A DNA stretch of 64,000 bases, from the NCBI RefSeq assembly GCF_000169455.1, contig NZ_AAYC01000002.1, forward strand, positions 186,001 through 250,000, written 5' to 3'. The position numbers were made by a program, and so were the translations under genes. A model generated the notes under the pieces. The model worked only from the letters and a program-made list of their open reading frames with translations, did no database searches and was not told the origin of the DNA. Below, piece by piece: positions 1-8,959 of the stretch. Source of the DNA: Roseobacter sp. SK209-2-6. Lineage in GTDB: Bacteria; Pseudomonadota; Alphaproteobacteria; Rhodobacterales; Rhodobacteraceae. Numbering within the stretch: the first letter of the stretch is position 1; the number at the start of each line of letters is the position of its first letter.

Positions 1-32
1 TACAGCATGGTCCGGCCAGCCTCCTCGATCAT
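1..32 (-). CDS. possible 5' end of a gene leaving the window
   Basis: An ATG at 32 on the minus strand opens a frame (M-I-E-E-A-G-R-T-M-L) that runs off the left edge without a stop. An AAAGGG motif lies just upstream and could serve as a ribosome binding site; a second ATG at 8 has an AGGAGG further upstream. Ten codons are too few to identify a family. It would lie about 100 bases downstream of the EamA permease gene, on the same strand. Confidence 0.25.
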   Translation of the reverse strand, partial: MIEEAGRTML

Positions 33-132
33 TTGACCCTTTGCTAATGAGGCAGACAGGGGGCGTCAATCGTGGCTTTTGCCTGCCACCTGCGGTTTGT
101 GGATTTCGCTGTGGTGCGGCGGCAATGGAGAC

Positions 133-999
133 CTAGGCATGTTTTGCGCGGTTCTCGGCGAGAACATTGTAATAGTTGGCGCCAAAAATAATCACCGCGC
201 CAACCAGAACCCAGATATCCAGCATTTCGCCATAGAGCGCCATGCCCAGCAGAGCCACAGCGGGAAGGCGGGCGAAATCCATTGGAATCACGACGCTTGC
301 AGGTGCCAAGGATAGCGCGGTGGTCAGGCAGAAATGTGCAGTTAGACCGCAAATGCCAACCAAGACTAGATAGGGGAAAGTCTGCGCTGTTGGCAGGGTA
401 ATGTCGCCGTCATAGCCAGCAGCCACCAATCCCAGAACGATCTGCATGCCGGTCAGCCAGAACAGAATGTTTGCGATTGTCTGGCTCCGGGTTAGGCGCT
501 TGGTAAAGGTCAGTGTCAGCGCAAAGAAAATCGCGGCGCCGGCGGCCATGACGATCCCGGTGTTGATACTGTCGGGGCTGGGGCGGGCAACGATCAATAC
601 GCCAATAAAACCCAAAAGCGCGGATGTGGCGCGGGCCCGTGTCAGGGGCTCTTGGATAATAAGCGGAGCCAGCACAATCACCCACAAAGGTGTGGTGAAC
701 TCCAAAGCAACTACCTGCGCCAAAGGGATGACGGTTATCGCATAAAACCACAGGTTCTGCCCGGTGAAATGGGCGATATTGCGAATAACATGCTGACCAA
801 AAAGATCTGTGCTGATCTGATGCATACGGCCCGTGAGTTTCAGGACAAAGCACACAATGCCAAATCCGACAATGCTGCGGTACAGCATGATCTCAAATGT
901 GTCGTGGCTGACAGAGGCTTCGCGGCCCATCACCGCCATGGTCGAGAACGAGGCAATCGCTCCAATCATCCAGAAGGCGGCACGGGTCAAATCGCTCAT
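133..999 (-). CDS. EamA/DMT-family inner-membrane transporter
   Basis: Predicted 288-residue protein of the drug/metabolite transporter superfamily (EamA fold), probably exporting a small metabolite across the inner membrane. The chain is a run of about ten hydrophobic segments arranged as two similar halves, as expected for two EamA repeats, with the typical motif EFTTPLWVIVLAPLI in the first half. I chose the ATG at 999 (MSDLTRAAFWM) because the frame upstream of it is basic and unlike the family. It follows guaA on the same strand but is separated from it by a strong terminator, so it is probably transcribed independently. The substrate cannot be told from the sequence. Confidence 0.85.
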   Translation of the reverse strand: MSDLTRAAFWMIGAIASFSTMAVMGREASVSHDTFEIMLYRSIVGFGIVCFVLKLTGRMHQISTDLFGQHVIRNIAHFTGQNLWFYAITVIPLAQVVALEFTTPLWVIVLAPLIIQEPLTRARATSALLGFIGVLIVARPSPDSINTGIVMAAGAAIFFALTLTFTKRLTRSQTIANILFWLTGMQIVLGLVAAGYDGDITLPTAQTFPYLVLVGICGLTAHFCLTTALSLAPASVVIPMDFARLPAVALLGMALYGEMLDIWVLVGAVIIFGANYYNVLAENRAKHA

Positions 1000-1091
1000 G
1001 CTTTTTGCGATCCCTGTTTTGGGGAAGTTTCGAATTTCGGTGTCCTGCCGCAGGGCTAGCAACTGCGGCGGGAAAAAGCGAGGACCAAAAG

Positions 1092-1122
1092 AAAAAACGC
1101 CGCGCTCCTTTGGGAGGCGGCG
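1092..1122 (-). terminator. rho-independent terminator of guaA
   Basis: Read on the minus strand, a GC-rich stem (CGCCG paired with CGGCG, with an inner CTCC/GGAG pairing and an AAA loop) is followed directly by a T-run. It lies about 60 bases past the guaA stop codon and before the EamA gene. Confidence 0.75.
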
Positions 1123-1183
1123 ATTTTGATTGTAAACTAGAGCAGGCATTCAAAGCGCGTGACGCTTGTTGCCTGTGGCGCCC

Positions 1184-2767
1184 TTATTCCCACTCAATCG
1201 TGCCCGGAGGCTTGGAGGTGATGTCATAGGTGCAGCGGTTGATGCCCTGGACCTCATTGATGATCCGTGTGGCGGTCTCGCCCAGGAACTCATGGCTGAA
1301 GGGATAATAATCCGCGGTCATGCCATCGACCGAAGTCACTGCGCGCAGGGCGCAGGCATAGTCATAGGTGCGCCCGTCACCCATCACACCGACAGTACGC
1401 ACTGGCAGAATGGCCACAAAGGCCTGCCAGATCTCGTCATACAGGCCATGCTTGCGGATCTGGTCGATATAGATCGCATCCGCTTCGCGCAGGATTTCCA
1501 GCTTTTCGCGGGTGATCTCACCAGGGCAGCGGATCGCAAGACCTGGACCAGGGAAGGGGTGGCGACCGATAAAGCTCTGCGGCAGGCCCAGCTCACGCCC
1601 CAGGGCGCGGACCTCATCCTTGAACAGCTCGCGCAGCGGCTCTACCAGTTTTAGGCCCATCTTTTCAGGCAAGCCGCCCACATTGTGGTGCGATTTGATG
1701 GTGACCGAGGGGCCACCTGAAAAGCTAACCGATTCAATTACATCAGGGTACAGAGTGCCCTGTGCCAGGAACTCAGCCCCTTCGATGGTATCCGCATGTT
1801 TCTGGAATACATCAATGAACAGCTTGCCGATGATCTTGCGCTTGGTTTCCGGGTCGCTTTGACCGTCCAGCTCGCCCAGGAAAAGATCGCTCTCATCCGC
1901 GTGGATTAGCTTGATATTGTAGTTGTCGCGGAACATTGCGACCACTTCTTCGGCCTCATTCTTACGCAACAGGCCGTGGTCCACGAATACACAGGTCAGC
2001 TGATCACCGATCGCCTCGTGGATCAGGATTGCCGCTACCGAGGAATCGACGCCACCGGACAATCCGCAAATCACCTGTTTGTCGCCGACCTGCTCGCGGA
2101 TCTTCTCGATCATCTGCTCGCGGTAGGCGCCCATGGTCCAGTCGCCGCTGAAACCCGCCAGACGCACAAAGTTCTCATAGAGCTTGGCGCCATTGGGGGT
2201 GTGATGCACTTCCGGGTGGAATTGCACCGCGTAGAAATTGCGGCTGACGTCGGCGGTGATGGCATAGGGCGCATTGGGCGAGGTGCCATAGACCTCAAAG
2301 CCGGGCGCCAGTTTGCTGACGTGATCACCATGGGACATCCAGACCTGTTCGCGGTCGCTGTCATCGGCGAACCAGCCATCGAGGAAGTCCAGGTTGGCAA
2401 CCGAGGGTGCCACATAGGCACGGCCAAACTCCGCCGTGCCACCACCGCCAGAGATTTTGCCGCCTTCGACCTTGCCGCCAAGCTGCTCCATCATCACCTG
2501 CTGACCATAGCAGATGCCCAGGATCGGCACGCCGTAGTCAAAAATCTCCTGCGGTGCGCGTGGAGATCCTTCGCGGGTCACGCTGTCAGGCCCACCAGAG
2601 AAGATCACTGCCTTGGGCGCCATTTCGCGCACAAAGTCCATTGTGACATTCTGATAGGGGTGGATTTCGCAATAGACGTTCAGCTCACGCAGGCGGCGCG
2701 CAATCAGCTGCGTTACCTGGCTGCCAAAGTCGATGATCAAAAGGCGGTCATGGGATGTCTGGCTCAT
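1184..2767 (-). CDS. guaA: GMP synthase (glutamine-hydrolysing)
   Basis: Converts XMP to GMP using ATP and glutamine, the last step of de novo guanine nucleotide synthesis, in the cytoplasm. The 527 residues match the usual length. The class I glutamine amidotransferase domain (about residues 8-205) has the nucleophile Cys86 in GICYGQQ and the partner His184/Glu186 in FHPEVHH. The ATP-pyrophosphatase domain follows with the P-loop SGGVDSS (237-243), and the C-terminal dimerisation domain ends in the family-typical PPGTIEWE. The ATG at 2767 agrees with known N-termini. Another purine gene, hpt, lies 9 kb away but is not linked. Confidence 0.98.
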   Translation of the reverse strand: MSQTSHDRLLIIDFGSQVTQLIARRLRELNVYCEIHPYQNVTMDFVREMAPKAVIFSGGPDSVTREGSPRAPQEIFDYGVPILGICYGQQVMMEQLGGKVEGGKISGGGGTAEFGRAYVAPSVANLDFLDGWFADDSDREQVWMSHGDHVSKLAPGFEVYGTSPNAPYAITADVSRNFYAVQFHPEVHHTPNGAKLYENFVRLAGFSGDWTMGAYREQMIEKIREQVGDKQVICGLSGGVDSSVAAILIHEAIGDQLTCVFVDHGLLRKNEAEEVVAMFRDNYNIKLIHADESDLFLGELDGQSDPETKRKIIGKLFIDVFQKHADTIEGAEFLAQGTLYPDVIESVSFSGGPSVTIKSHHNVGGLPEKMGLKLVEPLRELFKDEVRALGRELGLPQSFIGRHPFPGPGLAIRCPGEITREKLEILREADAIYIDQIRKHGLYDEIWQAFVAILPVRTVGVMGDGRTYDYACALRAVTSVDGMTADYYPFSHEFLGETATRIINEVQGINRCTYDITSKPPGTIEWE

Positions 2768-2858
2768 GTCTGGCTCATAGGGTGCAGCGTCGCATTAGGC
2801 AAGAGGCAAGAGCGTTCGGAGGTCACTGCCAGTCGCGATTTCCACAGGGGAGGATCAA

Positions 2859-3560
2859 TTAGCCCATTGAAGCCGAGGCTTTGCCGCCGCGCCGGATCGC
2901 GCGTTGGCGATCGGCATATTGGCTCCAAACTGCCAATGTGAGGAAGCTGGCGACATAAATCATTCCCAGCCCAACGATCAACCCGCCTGGCAACGGTCCA
3001 ACAGCGGCACGTTGCAAGACCTGTGACAGTGATTCCGCTGGGCCTGGATGAATGATCACTTTACCCGCAAAGGCGATGGATTGAATAAGCAGGATCCACA
3101 AATAGTTGCGCCGAATTCTGCGGGCAATCGCCCGGCCATAGCCGACATGATACTCAGGCCGCCTGTAGTCTTTGGAGAGTTCCCTCCGCCAGTCACATTC
3201 GGGGGGGCGCGGTTCGCCGCTCAGCATTGGTGCATAGAAATGCGTTTCCAGCCAACGCGTTCTGGCGCGAAAAACATTGAAATAACGGTAGCGTCGTGCC
3301 TCCATCGCGAGGAAAAAGAGGATCAGGATCCCGACCAGGACCAGGGGCAGTGGAGAGGCTTCAGGAGAGGCAAAGGTGATCGAAAGGGCAACGCCAAGGG
3401 TGACAACCGCCCAGTTTGTGGTGGTATCGAGCCGCGTGCGCCATAGGGTGCTGCGATAGACCTCACCACGGTATAGGTGGGCAACGGCGCCTATCTCTGC
3501 AGCACTTAAGGCATCAGCTTCCTGTTCTTGATATTCCCTAGCCTGTGCCAATTGCTCCAC
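2859..3560 (-). CDS. DUF2270 integral membrane protein
   Basis: Conserved bacterial membrane protein of unknown function. The DUF2270 signature AEIGAVAHLYRGEVYRSTLW lies just before four hydrophobic segments (roughly NWAVVTLGVALSITFA, LPLVLVGILILFFLA, YLWILLIQSIAFAG and GLIVGLGMIYVASFLTLAV), with a charged cytoplasmic stretch between the second and third. There is no ATG in the N-terminal part. I prefer the GTG at 3560, which follows AAAGGG and gives about 233 residues. A TTG at 3743 would add 61 residues of non-conserved sequence, and a TTG at 3551 is also possible. It is divergent from the MttB-like gene. No function can be assigned. Confidence 0.75.
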   Translation of the reverse strand: MEQLAQAREYQEQEADALSAAEIGAVAHLYRGEVYRSTLWRTRLDTTTNWAVVTLGVALSITFASPEASPLPLVLVGILILFFLAMEARRYRYFNVFRARTRWLETHFYAPMLSGEPRPPECDWRRELSKDYRRPEYHVGYGRAIARRIRRNYLWILLIQSIAFAGKVIIHPGPAESLSQVLQRAAVGPLPGGLIVGLGMIYVASFLTLAVWSQYADRQRAIRRGGKASASMG

Positions 3561-3842
3561 ACAACCCTTTCGCCGTTGCAAAGATGATTCCCAGATCTCC
3601 AGCGCAAGAATGCCCGCTGCGCGGCTGCGCTCTGGGGTAATCTGGCAAAAAAATCCTAAGGAGATATGAGAGGACTTGGCTGGGTCGGTGATTTTCGAGC
3701 AGCTTTTGTGTTTCGATGATGGATTGAAAGAAATTGCCTGCAAAATGTCGCTTTTTAACCAGAAGGGCCGTTATCCTTCGCTGCCCTGTCTTGGCCGCAC
3801 GGTAGAAATCTTACCAACCTAATTCCTTTACGAGGACACACC

Positions 3843-5387
3843 ATGGCCGAAGCAGCACCGCGTCGTCGCAGCCGGGGTGGCGGGGGAGCCGCCCGCCGCG
3901 CCGAACGTTCTGGCATCAATATCGAGACAGCAAAGTACATCGAGCGCAATATTCCGAACTTTGAGGTTCTGAATGACGAAGCGCTTGAGATCATCGAATA
4001 CAACGCTGATACCATTCTCGAAGAAGTCGGTGTGAACTTTGTCGATAACCCTGCGGCGCTGGAGCGCTGGCGTGAGGCCGGGGCCGATGTCACCGGTGAG
4101 CGCGTGCGCATTCCCCGTGGCCTGGCACGCAAGCTTTGCTCGACAGCGCCGTCCGAGTTTACCCAGCATGCCCGCAATCCGGCAAAATCGGTTGTTATCG
4201 GTGGTAAGAACATGGTTCTCGCACCGGTCTACGGCCCTCCCTTTGTTCGAGATGCCGCCGGTGGCCGTCGTTATGCGACCATGGATGACTTCAACAAATT
4301 CGTGAAGCTCGCCTATATGTCCAAGTGGTTGCACCACTCGGGCGGCACCGTTTGCGAACCAACTGACATTCCGGTGAACAAGCGGCACCTGGACATGCTC
4401 TTGGCGCATATGACCTTGAGCGACAAACCTTTCATGGGCTCTGTGACCGAGCCCAGCCGCGCGCTGGATTCGGTCGAGATGGCCGGGCTGCTTTTCGGTA
4501 AGGATTTTGTCCAGAACAACACAGTCATGACCTCCCTGACCAACATCAACTCGCCGATGACCTTCGACGATGTGATGATGGGCTCGCTGGAGGTCTATGC
4601 CCAAAACATGCAGGCTTGCATCATCTCGCCCTTTATCGTGGGCGGTGCCATGGCGCCTGTTTCGGTGGCGGGTACTTTGACCCAGGTTCTGGCTGAGGTT
4701 CTGGCCGGTGTCGCCTATAGCCAGCTGGTGCGTCCGGGCGCGCCGGTGATCTTTGGCGCTATGGTAACCTCCATCGACATGGGCTCGGGTGCTCCGACCT
4801 TTGGTACGCCCGAAGCCTCGCATATCACCTATGGCGCGGGTCAGCTCGCCCGTCGTCTGAACTTGCCGTTCCGTTCTGCTGGCTCTTTCTGCGGCTCCAA
4901 ACTGCCTGACGCACAGGCCGCTTATGAAACCGCGAATTCCCTGAATATGGGCCTTCTGTCCGGCGTGAACTTCATGCTGCATTCTTGCGGCTGGCTGGAA
5001 GGCGGTCTGGTCGCCGACTTTGAGAAATTCGTGATGGATGCGGATCAGCTGGGAGTTCTGCATGGGCTGGCCAAAGGCGTGGCTATTGACGAAAATGCTC
5101 AAGCCATGGAAGCGATCCGCGAAGTGGGTCCCGGTGGGCATTACCTTGGCTGTGACCACACTCAGGCCAATTTCAAATCGGCCTTCTGGAAGTCTGAACT
5201 TCTGGACTACAAGCCGTTTGAACAATGGGAAGAAGAAGGCAGCCGCGATACTTATGCGCTGGCCACCAATCGGGTTGAATATCTGTTGGCGAATTACCAA
5301 CAACCCGCTTTGGATCCTGCCATCAATGAAGCGCTTCATAGCTATGTCGCTGAGAAAAAAGCCTCTATGCCGGATTCTTTCATGTAA
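3843..5387 (+). CDS. MttB-superfamily methyltransferase (non-pyrrolysine)
   Basis: 514-residue member of the trimethylamine methyltransferase (MttB) superfamily. These are TIM-barrel enzymes that move a methyl group from a quaternary or tertiary amine to a corrinoid protein. The frame is open throughout with no internal UAG, so it lacks the pyrrolysine of archaeal MttB. Relatives of that kind act on glycine betaine, carnitine, proline betaine and similar compounds. The N-terminus is unusual: about 25 residues rich in Arg, Gly and Ala precede the conserved domain. The start is an ATG with GAGG ten bases upstream. No corrinoid protein, reactivase or betaine transporter lies nearby, so substrate and acceptor are unknown. 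Roseobacters commonly carry several such paralogues. Confidence 0.85.
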   Translation: MAEAAPRRRSRGGGGAARRAERSGINIETAKYIERNIPNFEVLNDEALEIIEYNADTILEEVGVNFVDNPAALERWREAGADVTGERVRIPRGLARKLCSTAPSEFTQHARNPAKSVVIGGKNMVLAPVYGPPFVRDAAGGRRYATMDDFNKFVKLAYMSKWLHHSGGTVCEPTDIPVNKRHLDMLLAHMTLSDKPFMGSVTEPSRALDSVEMAGLLFGKDFVQNNTVMTSLTNINSPMTFDDVMMGSLEVYAQNMQACIISPFIVGGAMAPVSVAGTLTQVLAEVLAGVAYSQLVRPGAPVIFGAMVTSIDMGSGAPTFGTPEASHITYGAGQLARRLNLPFRSAGSFCGSKLPDAQAAYETANSLNMGLLSGVNFMLHSCGWLEGGLVADFEKFVMDADQLGVLHGLAKGVAIDENAQAMEAIREVGPGGHYLGCDHTQANFKSAFWKSELLDYKPFEQWEEEGSRDTYALATNRVEYLLANYQQPALDPAINEALHSYVAEKKASMPDSFM

Positions 5388-5434
5388 ATTTGACGGGCAT
5401 CTCCTTGCTGGGGATGCTCGCGCATAAGGCGAGA

Positions 5435-5785
5435 TTACGGGGCAGGGGCCGACTGGGCTTCTGCCCTTTCTCCTTTGGGGGGGGCGTTTTGCCCCGCTTG
5501 CACAGGCTGTTCGGCGCAAAACATCGTTTCAGCAACCAATGCAATCAATACCTCGATGTGCCGGGTGAGGATGTAACCCGCATCCCTAGTGCGGCGTCGG
5601 TGGTCAAATTCTGCTTCAAGATCCAGCAGACGGGTCAAAGCCTGCCTGGGGCCACAAAGCTGATTGCCGCCAAGAATCCGCTTTAGATCGCGGCTGCGAT
5701 TATAGTTCGCAACCCCAAGTCTCGCGGTGCGTACCAGCAGTTTAGGACGGTTCAATTGCATCAGGCGCGTTTTTGCATCCAGCAT
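5435..5785 (-). CDS. DUF6477-like small protein
   Basis: A 116-residue basic protein that I recognise as resembling the Rhodobacterales DUF6477 family: it begins MLDAKTRLMQLNRPKLLVRTA and contains NYNRSRDLKRIL, followed by a helical region and a Pro/Ala-rich tail. Function is unknown. The ATG at 5785 is preceded by a good GGAAAGGA ribosome binding site; an upstream in-frame ATG at 5830 would add 15 unlikely residues. It converges with the MttB-like gene (47-base gap) and diverges from the DUF6456 gene. Family assignment is from memory. Confidence 0.7.
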   Translation of the reverse strand: MLDAKTRLMQLNRPKLLVRTARLGVANYNRSRDLKRILGGNQLCGPRQALTRLLDLEAEFDHRRRTRDAGYILTRHIEVLIALVAETMFCAEQPVQAGQNAPPKGERAEAQSAPAP

Positions 5786-6024
5786 CTTTTGGTCCTTTCC
5801 GTTCTGGAATGGGGAAAGTTTATAGCACAACTTTGGCGGGTGTTGCCGGAAGGGGGAGATTGGCGCACGCCCTATTGCCGGTTGATTGATAAGAATTTGG
5901 AAACAATGATGGACAAGTCAAAGTTCTGTTCAAAATCAGATAGGTAAAAGCTCTGGGTCTGTGGGGAACCATGGGGGCAGATTGTGGAGCGTTTTGCCTA
6001 CGCGGTGATCGGAGAACTGCTGCT

Positions 6025-7095
6025 ATGCAAAGACTACTCCCCCCAACATTCCCCGAATGGGCTCCGGAAGAAGTCCATCGCTATCTTCAACACACAGAGG
6101 CCGGAACTTCTATTCGCCAACTCGCGCGAGAAGCGGGATGCCATCCCTCAACGATCCTGCGCCAGGTGCGGCGGCTGGAAGCGCGACGTGATGATGCATT
6201 GATCGATCGCGCCTTGCAGGAACTTGCGCCGGTTTGTCAGGGTCAGGAAAAACCAGCGAAGAGCGTTCCCTATCAAGCAAAGGTACATCTCGAAAATGCT
6301 GCATTGGCAGTGCTGTCTCAGCTTTGTCGCAGCGGCGCGGTCCTGGCGGTTGCCGAGAGCATGGAAAAGGCCGTTGTGGTTCGAGAAGGAGGCGCTGCCC
6401 AGCACTCGTTTTCGGTCGACAAGAGCCTAGCGGCCATCCTTGCGCTTTTGGATTGGGTGACCTGTACTCGATCAGATCGATTGAGCCGCTATCACATTAC
6501 CCCCCTCGGGCGCACTGTTCTCAATCGTTTGATGGCAGAGCGGGAAAACCGTGCGCGCAGCAATATTGAGCAGGGGTTTGCTGAAGGTCAGACGCCCTTT
6601 GAACGGGTGCAGCGCAATCGGCAAAGGGAGCGCCGATGCAGGTATGGCATGGGTGAAACCCCGCTCGATATGCTGGCGCGGCTCACAGATAAGACAGGTT
6701 CTCCCTATCTACAGGACGTGCTGGTCAAGGCTGGCAAGCGGCTGCGCGAAGACTATGAACTTGCCCAAATCGGCGATCACCTTAATCAGGAGCAGGCCTA
6801 TTTTTCCGAGGCTCCGGATTGCGGCATCAATAACTCCATTCGCCCCAACCCGGCCACGGAAGCGGCAAAGAAACGGGCGGTATCTGCACTGCAAACACTT
6901 GGGCCGGGTTTGAATGACATCGCTCTGCGGTGCTGTTGCCATCTCGAAGGTCTGGAGACAGCCGAGCGCCACTTGGGTTGGTCCGCGCGTTCTGGCAAAG
7001 TTGTTTTGCGCATCGCTCTGATGCAGTTGCAAAAGCACTATGAGAAGGCGGATGCGCAGAATGGAGGGTGCGAGAGCAACCAGATGATTGGCTAA
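6025..7095 (+). CDS. DUF6456 helix-turn-helix protein
   Basis: About 356 residues. An N-terminal helix-turn-helix-like segment (TSIRQLAREAGCHPSTILRQ) is followed by a basic linker and a C-terminal DUF6456 domain with the pattern ETPLDMLARLTDKTGSPYLQ, then a region containing LREDYELAQIG. The domain order suggests a DNA-binding regulator, but its targets are unknown. The preferred start is the ATG at 6025 (MQRLLPPTFPEW), preceded by CGGAGA; the ATG at 5971 is an alternative. It stands alone, divergent from the DUF6477 gene. The family is, to my knowledge, mainly alphaproteobacterial. Confidence 0.7.
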   Translation: MQRLLPPTFPEWAPEEVHRYLQHTEAGTSIRQLAREAGCHPSTILRQVRRLEARRDDALIDRALQELAPVCQGQEKPAKSVPYQAKVHLENAALAVLSQLCRSGAVLAVAESMEKAVVVREGGAAQHSFSVDKSLAAILALLDWVTCTRSDRLSRYHITPLGRTVLNRLMAERENRARSNIEQGFAEGQTPFERVQRNRQRERRCRYGMGETPLDMLARLTDKTGSPYLQDVLVKAGKRLREDYELAQIGDHLNQEQAYFSEAPDCGINNSIRPNPATEAAKKRAVSALQTLGPGLNDIALRCCCHLEGLETAERHLGWSARSGKVVLRIALMQLQKHYEKADAQNGGCESNQMIG

Positions 7096-7175
7096 AAAGT
7101 GATGGGTTTCAGCAATGGCGACCAGATTTCATAGGGAATGCTTGTGGTTTTCTTCGCTAGGCATAGGTTGGGGTT

Positions 7176-8132
7176 ATGCGATTCACACTCAGACAACTTC
7201 AGTATTTCGTCGCCCTGTGCGAGCAGCGGAACTTTGGCCGCGCTGCCGAGGCCTGTCATGTGTCCCAGCCCGCGCTTTCGGTGCAGATCAAATCTCTGGA
7301 GGATCAGATGGGCGGCTGCCTGGTTGAAAGGCGTGCGCGGGATGTGGTTGTAACGCCCCTTGGCCGCCAGGTGCTGTCCAAAGGGGAGGCGATCCTGCGT
7401 GCCTCGCGCGATTTGGAGCGCCTGGCACAGGACCAGGGTAGCGGGCGGCGCAGCCTCTCGCTTGGGGTCATTCCGACAATCGCACCCTATTTGCTGCCAG
7501 GGCTTCTGGCGCAGCTACGTGCTGGAGATCTGGAGCTGAGGATCGATATACGAGAGGCGCGGACAGGGCGCCTGTTGGAGGATCTTCAAGAGGGGACATT
7601 GGACGCTGCGATCATGGCACTCCCCAGCGGGGCACCCGGATTTGTCGAGGAGGAGCTGTTTCAGGACAGGTTCCTTTTGGCAGGGTCTTCCAATCGGCTG
7701 CGTCAGATGCAGTCGCTTGTGCCAGAGCTTGCGCCCTCCAGCCTGCGCGCGGAGTCCCTCATGCTGCTCGAAGATGGGCATTGTCTTACTGACCAGGCCT
7801 TGGAGGTTTGCGGCATGCAGCGCGGATCGAGTGGCATAAACATGGGTGCAGGCTCTCTTGCTACGCTCTCGCGGCTGGTGGCTGCTGGCTTTGGTTTGAC
7901 GCTCATGCCAGAACTCGCGCTTCAGGCAGAATGCAGCGCCGTGCAGGGGCTGAGTGTGGCACGTTTCGCAGGCAATGAACCCTTTCGCAGAATCGGATTG
8001 CTGCGGCGGCGAAGCACCAGCGGCGAAGGCTGGTTCCAAGAACTGGGGGAGGTCGTGAGGGAGACGGGTGCTGACATCTTGCACAACGCCCGAAAAGAAT
8101 ACGGGCCCGCAAAAAGCGAGCCCGTTTCGTAA
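7176..8132 (+). CDS. oxyR: OxyR-type LysR-family hydrogen peroxide regulator
   Basis: 318-residue LysR-type transcription factor. The N-terminal winged helix (about 1-60) has the typical LRQLQYFVALCEQRNFGRAA pattern, followed by a linker helix and a substrate-binding-like domain. The redox motif GHCLTDQALEVC places Cys203 and Cys212 nine residues apart, the same spacing as Cys199/Cys208 of E. coli OxyR, so it should sense peroxide through a disulfide switch. It lies tail-to-tail with a peroxiredoxin gene, which fits that role. Unlike many oxyR genes it has no divergent catalase or peroxidase; its own upstream gene encodes a DUF6456 protein on the same strand. Confidence 0.88.
   Translation: MRFTLRQLQYFVALCEQRNFGRAAEACHVSQPALSVQIKSLEDQMGGCLVERRARDVVVTPLGRQVLSKGEAILRASRDLERLAQDQGSGRRSLSLGVIPTIAPYLLPGLLAQLRAGDLELRIDIREARTGRLLEDLQEGTLDAAIMALPSGAPGFVEEELFQDRFLLAGSSNRLRQMQSLVPELAPSSLRAESLMLLEDGHCLTDQALEVCGMQRGSSGINMGAGSLATLSRLVAAGFGLTLMPELALQAECSAVQGLSVARFAGNEPFRRIGLLRRRSTSGEGWFQELGEVVRETGADILHNARKEYGPAKSEPVS
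8101..8125. terminator. hairpin shared by oxyR and peroxiredoxin 3' ends
   Basis: ACGGGC pairs with GCCCGT around a loop that contains a nested CGC-AAAAA-GCG, followed by TTT. It lies inside the last codons of oxyR and just past the convergent peroxiredoxin gene, so it could terminate transcription from both sides. Confidence 0.5.
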
Positions 8133-8152
8133 TTCACTTCTGAAAAGAAAGC

Positions 8153-8701
8153 TTAGGCTGCGACTTCGGCCTTGGCTTCTTTCAGATGCTTCAGCACGGT
8201 TTCAGGCGAGGATACACCATAGGGGTCTTCGCCGTGGTTGTCAGAAAGGCCGGGCTCTTCGAACCATGCTTCAACAACACCGTTGTTGACGATGGCGGCA
8301 TAGCGCCAGGAGCGCGCACCAAAGCCCAGGTTATCCTTGGCAACCAGCATACCCATTTTGCGGGTGAACTCACCGGAACCATCAGGAATAACTTTGACGT
8401 TTTCCAGGTTTTGCGCTTCGGCCCATTTGTTCATGACAAAGCTGTCATTTACGGACATGCAGTAGATCTCATCGATGCCCTCAGCCGCGAAATCCGCAAA
8501 GCCATTTTCAAAGCCTGGCAGCTGGTAGGTGGAGCATGTGGGGGTGAAAGCGCCTGGCAGAGAGAAAAGCACAACGCGCTTGTCTGCAAAGTAGTCAGCA
8601 GTGGTTTTGTCTTCCCAGCGGAAAGGGTTGGACCCTTCGATCGACTCGTCGCGGACGCGGGTTTTGAAGGTCACTTCGGGCAGTTTGACGCCAGCTTTCA
8701 T
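8153..8701 (-). CDS. Prx5-type peroxiredoxin (thiol peroxidase)
   Basis: 182-residue thioredoxin-fold peroxidase that reduces hydrogen peroxide and alkyl hydroperoxides in the cytoplasm. The peroxidatic Cys56 sits in the signature PGAFTPTCSTYQLPGF. This architecture belongs to the Prx5 (AhpE/type II) group that usually takes electrons from glutaredoxin or thioredoxin. I set the start at 8701 (MKAGVKLPEVTFKTRV), which has GGAG six bases upstream and matches the family N-terminus; the ATGs at 8713 and 8740 would add residues. A plausible promoter lies directly upstream. It is convergent with oxyR. Confidence 0.93.
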   Translation of the reverse strand: MKAGVKLPEVTFKTRVRDESIEGSNPFRWEDKTTADYFADKRVVLFSLPGAFTPTCSTYQLPGFENGFADFAAEGIDEIYCMSVNDSFVMNKWAEAQNLENVKVIPDGSGEFTRKMGMLVAKDNLGFGARSWRYAAIVNNGVVEAWFEEPGLSDNHGEDPYGVSSPETVLKHLKEAKAEVAA

Positions 8702-8739
8702 CTTTGTCTCCATGAATGATGAGAACCTGTTTTCTGCCA

Positions 8740-8766
8740 TTTATAATAGTTCTAAATCGGGTGCAA
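8740..8766 (-). promoter_or_regulatory. candidate promoter of the peroxiredoxin gene
   Basis: On the minus strand TTGCAC (8761-8766) and TATAAA (8740-8745) are separated by 15 bases, slightly short of the optimum, and lie 40-65 bases upstream of the chosen start. This is a match by eye only. Confidence 0.3.
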
Positions 8767-8881
8767 CGATTCTAAATGCTCGGTGGGACGCATGTTTAAT
8801 TTCAATCTAAGATACTAATAAGTATGGATAAAATTTAGGACGCATACCAAATTCCCTGTTTTTCTAACCTAGAGGATCCGC

Positions 8882-8959
8882 ATGAATGCAGCAGTTAAAA
8901 TTTCATCCTTGCGGCATATAACGGGTCTGAGTTTAACGGGTCTGAGTTCGTCACTGTAA
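8882..8959 (+). other. 25-codon open frame with an in-frame tandem repeat
   Basis: Within the roughly 390-base gap between the peroxiredoxin and lipA genes, an ATG at 8882 preceded by AGAGGA opens 25 codons ending in TAA. It contains two adjacent 15-base copies (8921-8935 and 8936-8950, differing at two positions) that encode [10 protein letters not shown]. It may be a small peptide or chance. Apart from this and the peroxiredoxin promoter I see nothing convincing in the gap. Confidence 0.25.

Noticed and set aside
1976-2941. 321-codon plus-strand frame opposite guaA
   Set aside because: It lies antisense to a complete, conserved GMP synthase and shows no domain.
3828-5519. Long open frame (563 codons) antisense to the MttB-like gene
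   Set aside because: It is a shadow of the MttB-like gene: His/Arg/Gly-rich composition and no recognisable domain, whereas the plus-strand frame has clear family homology and a ribosome binding site.
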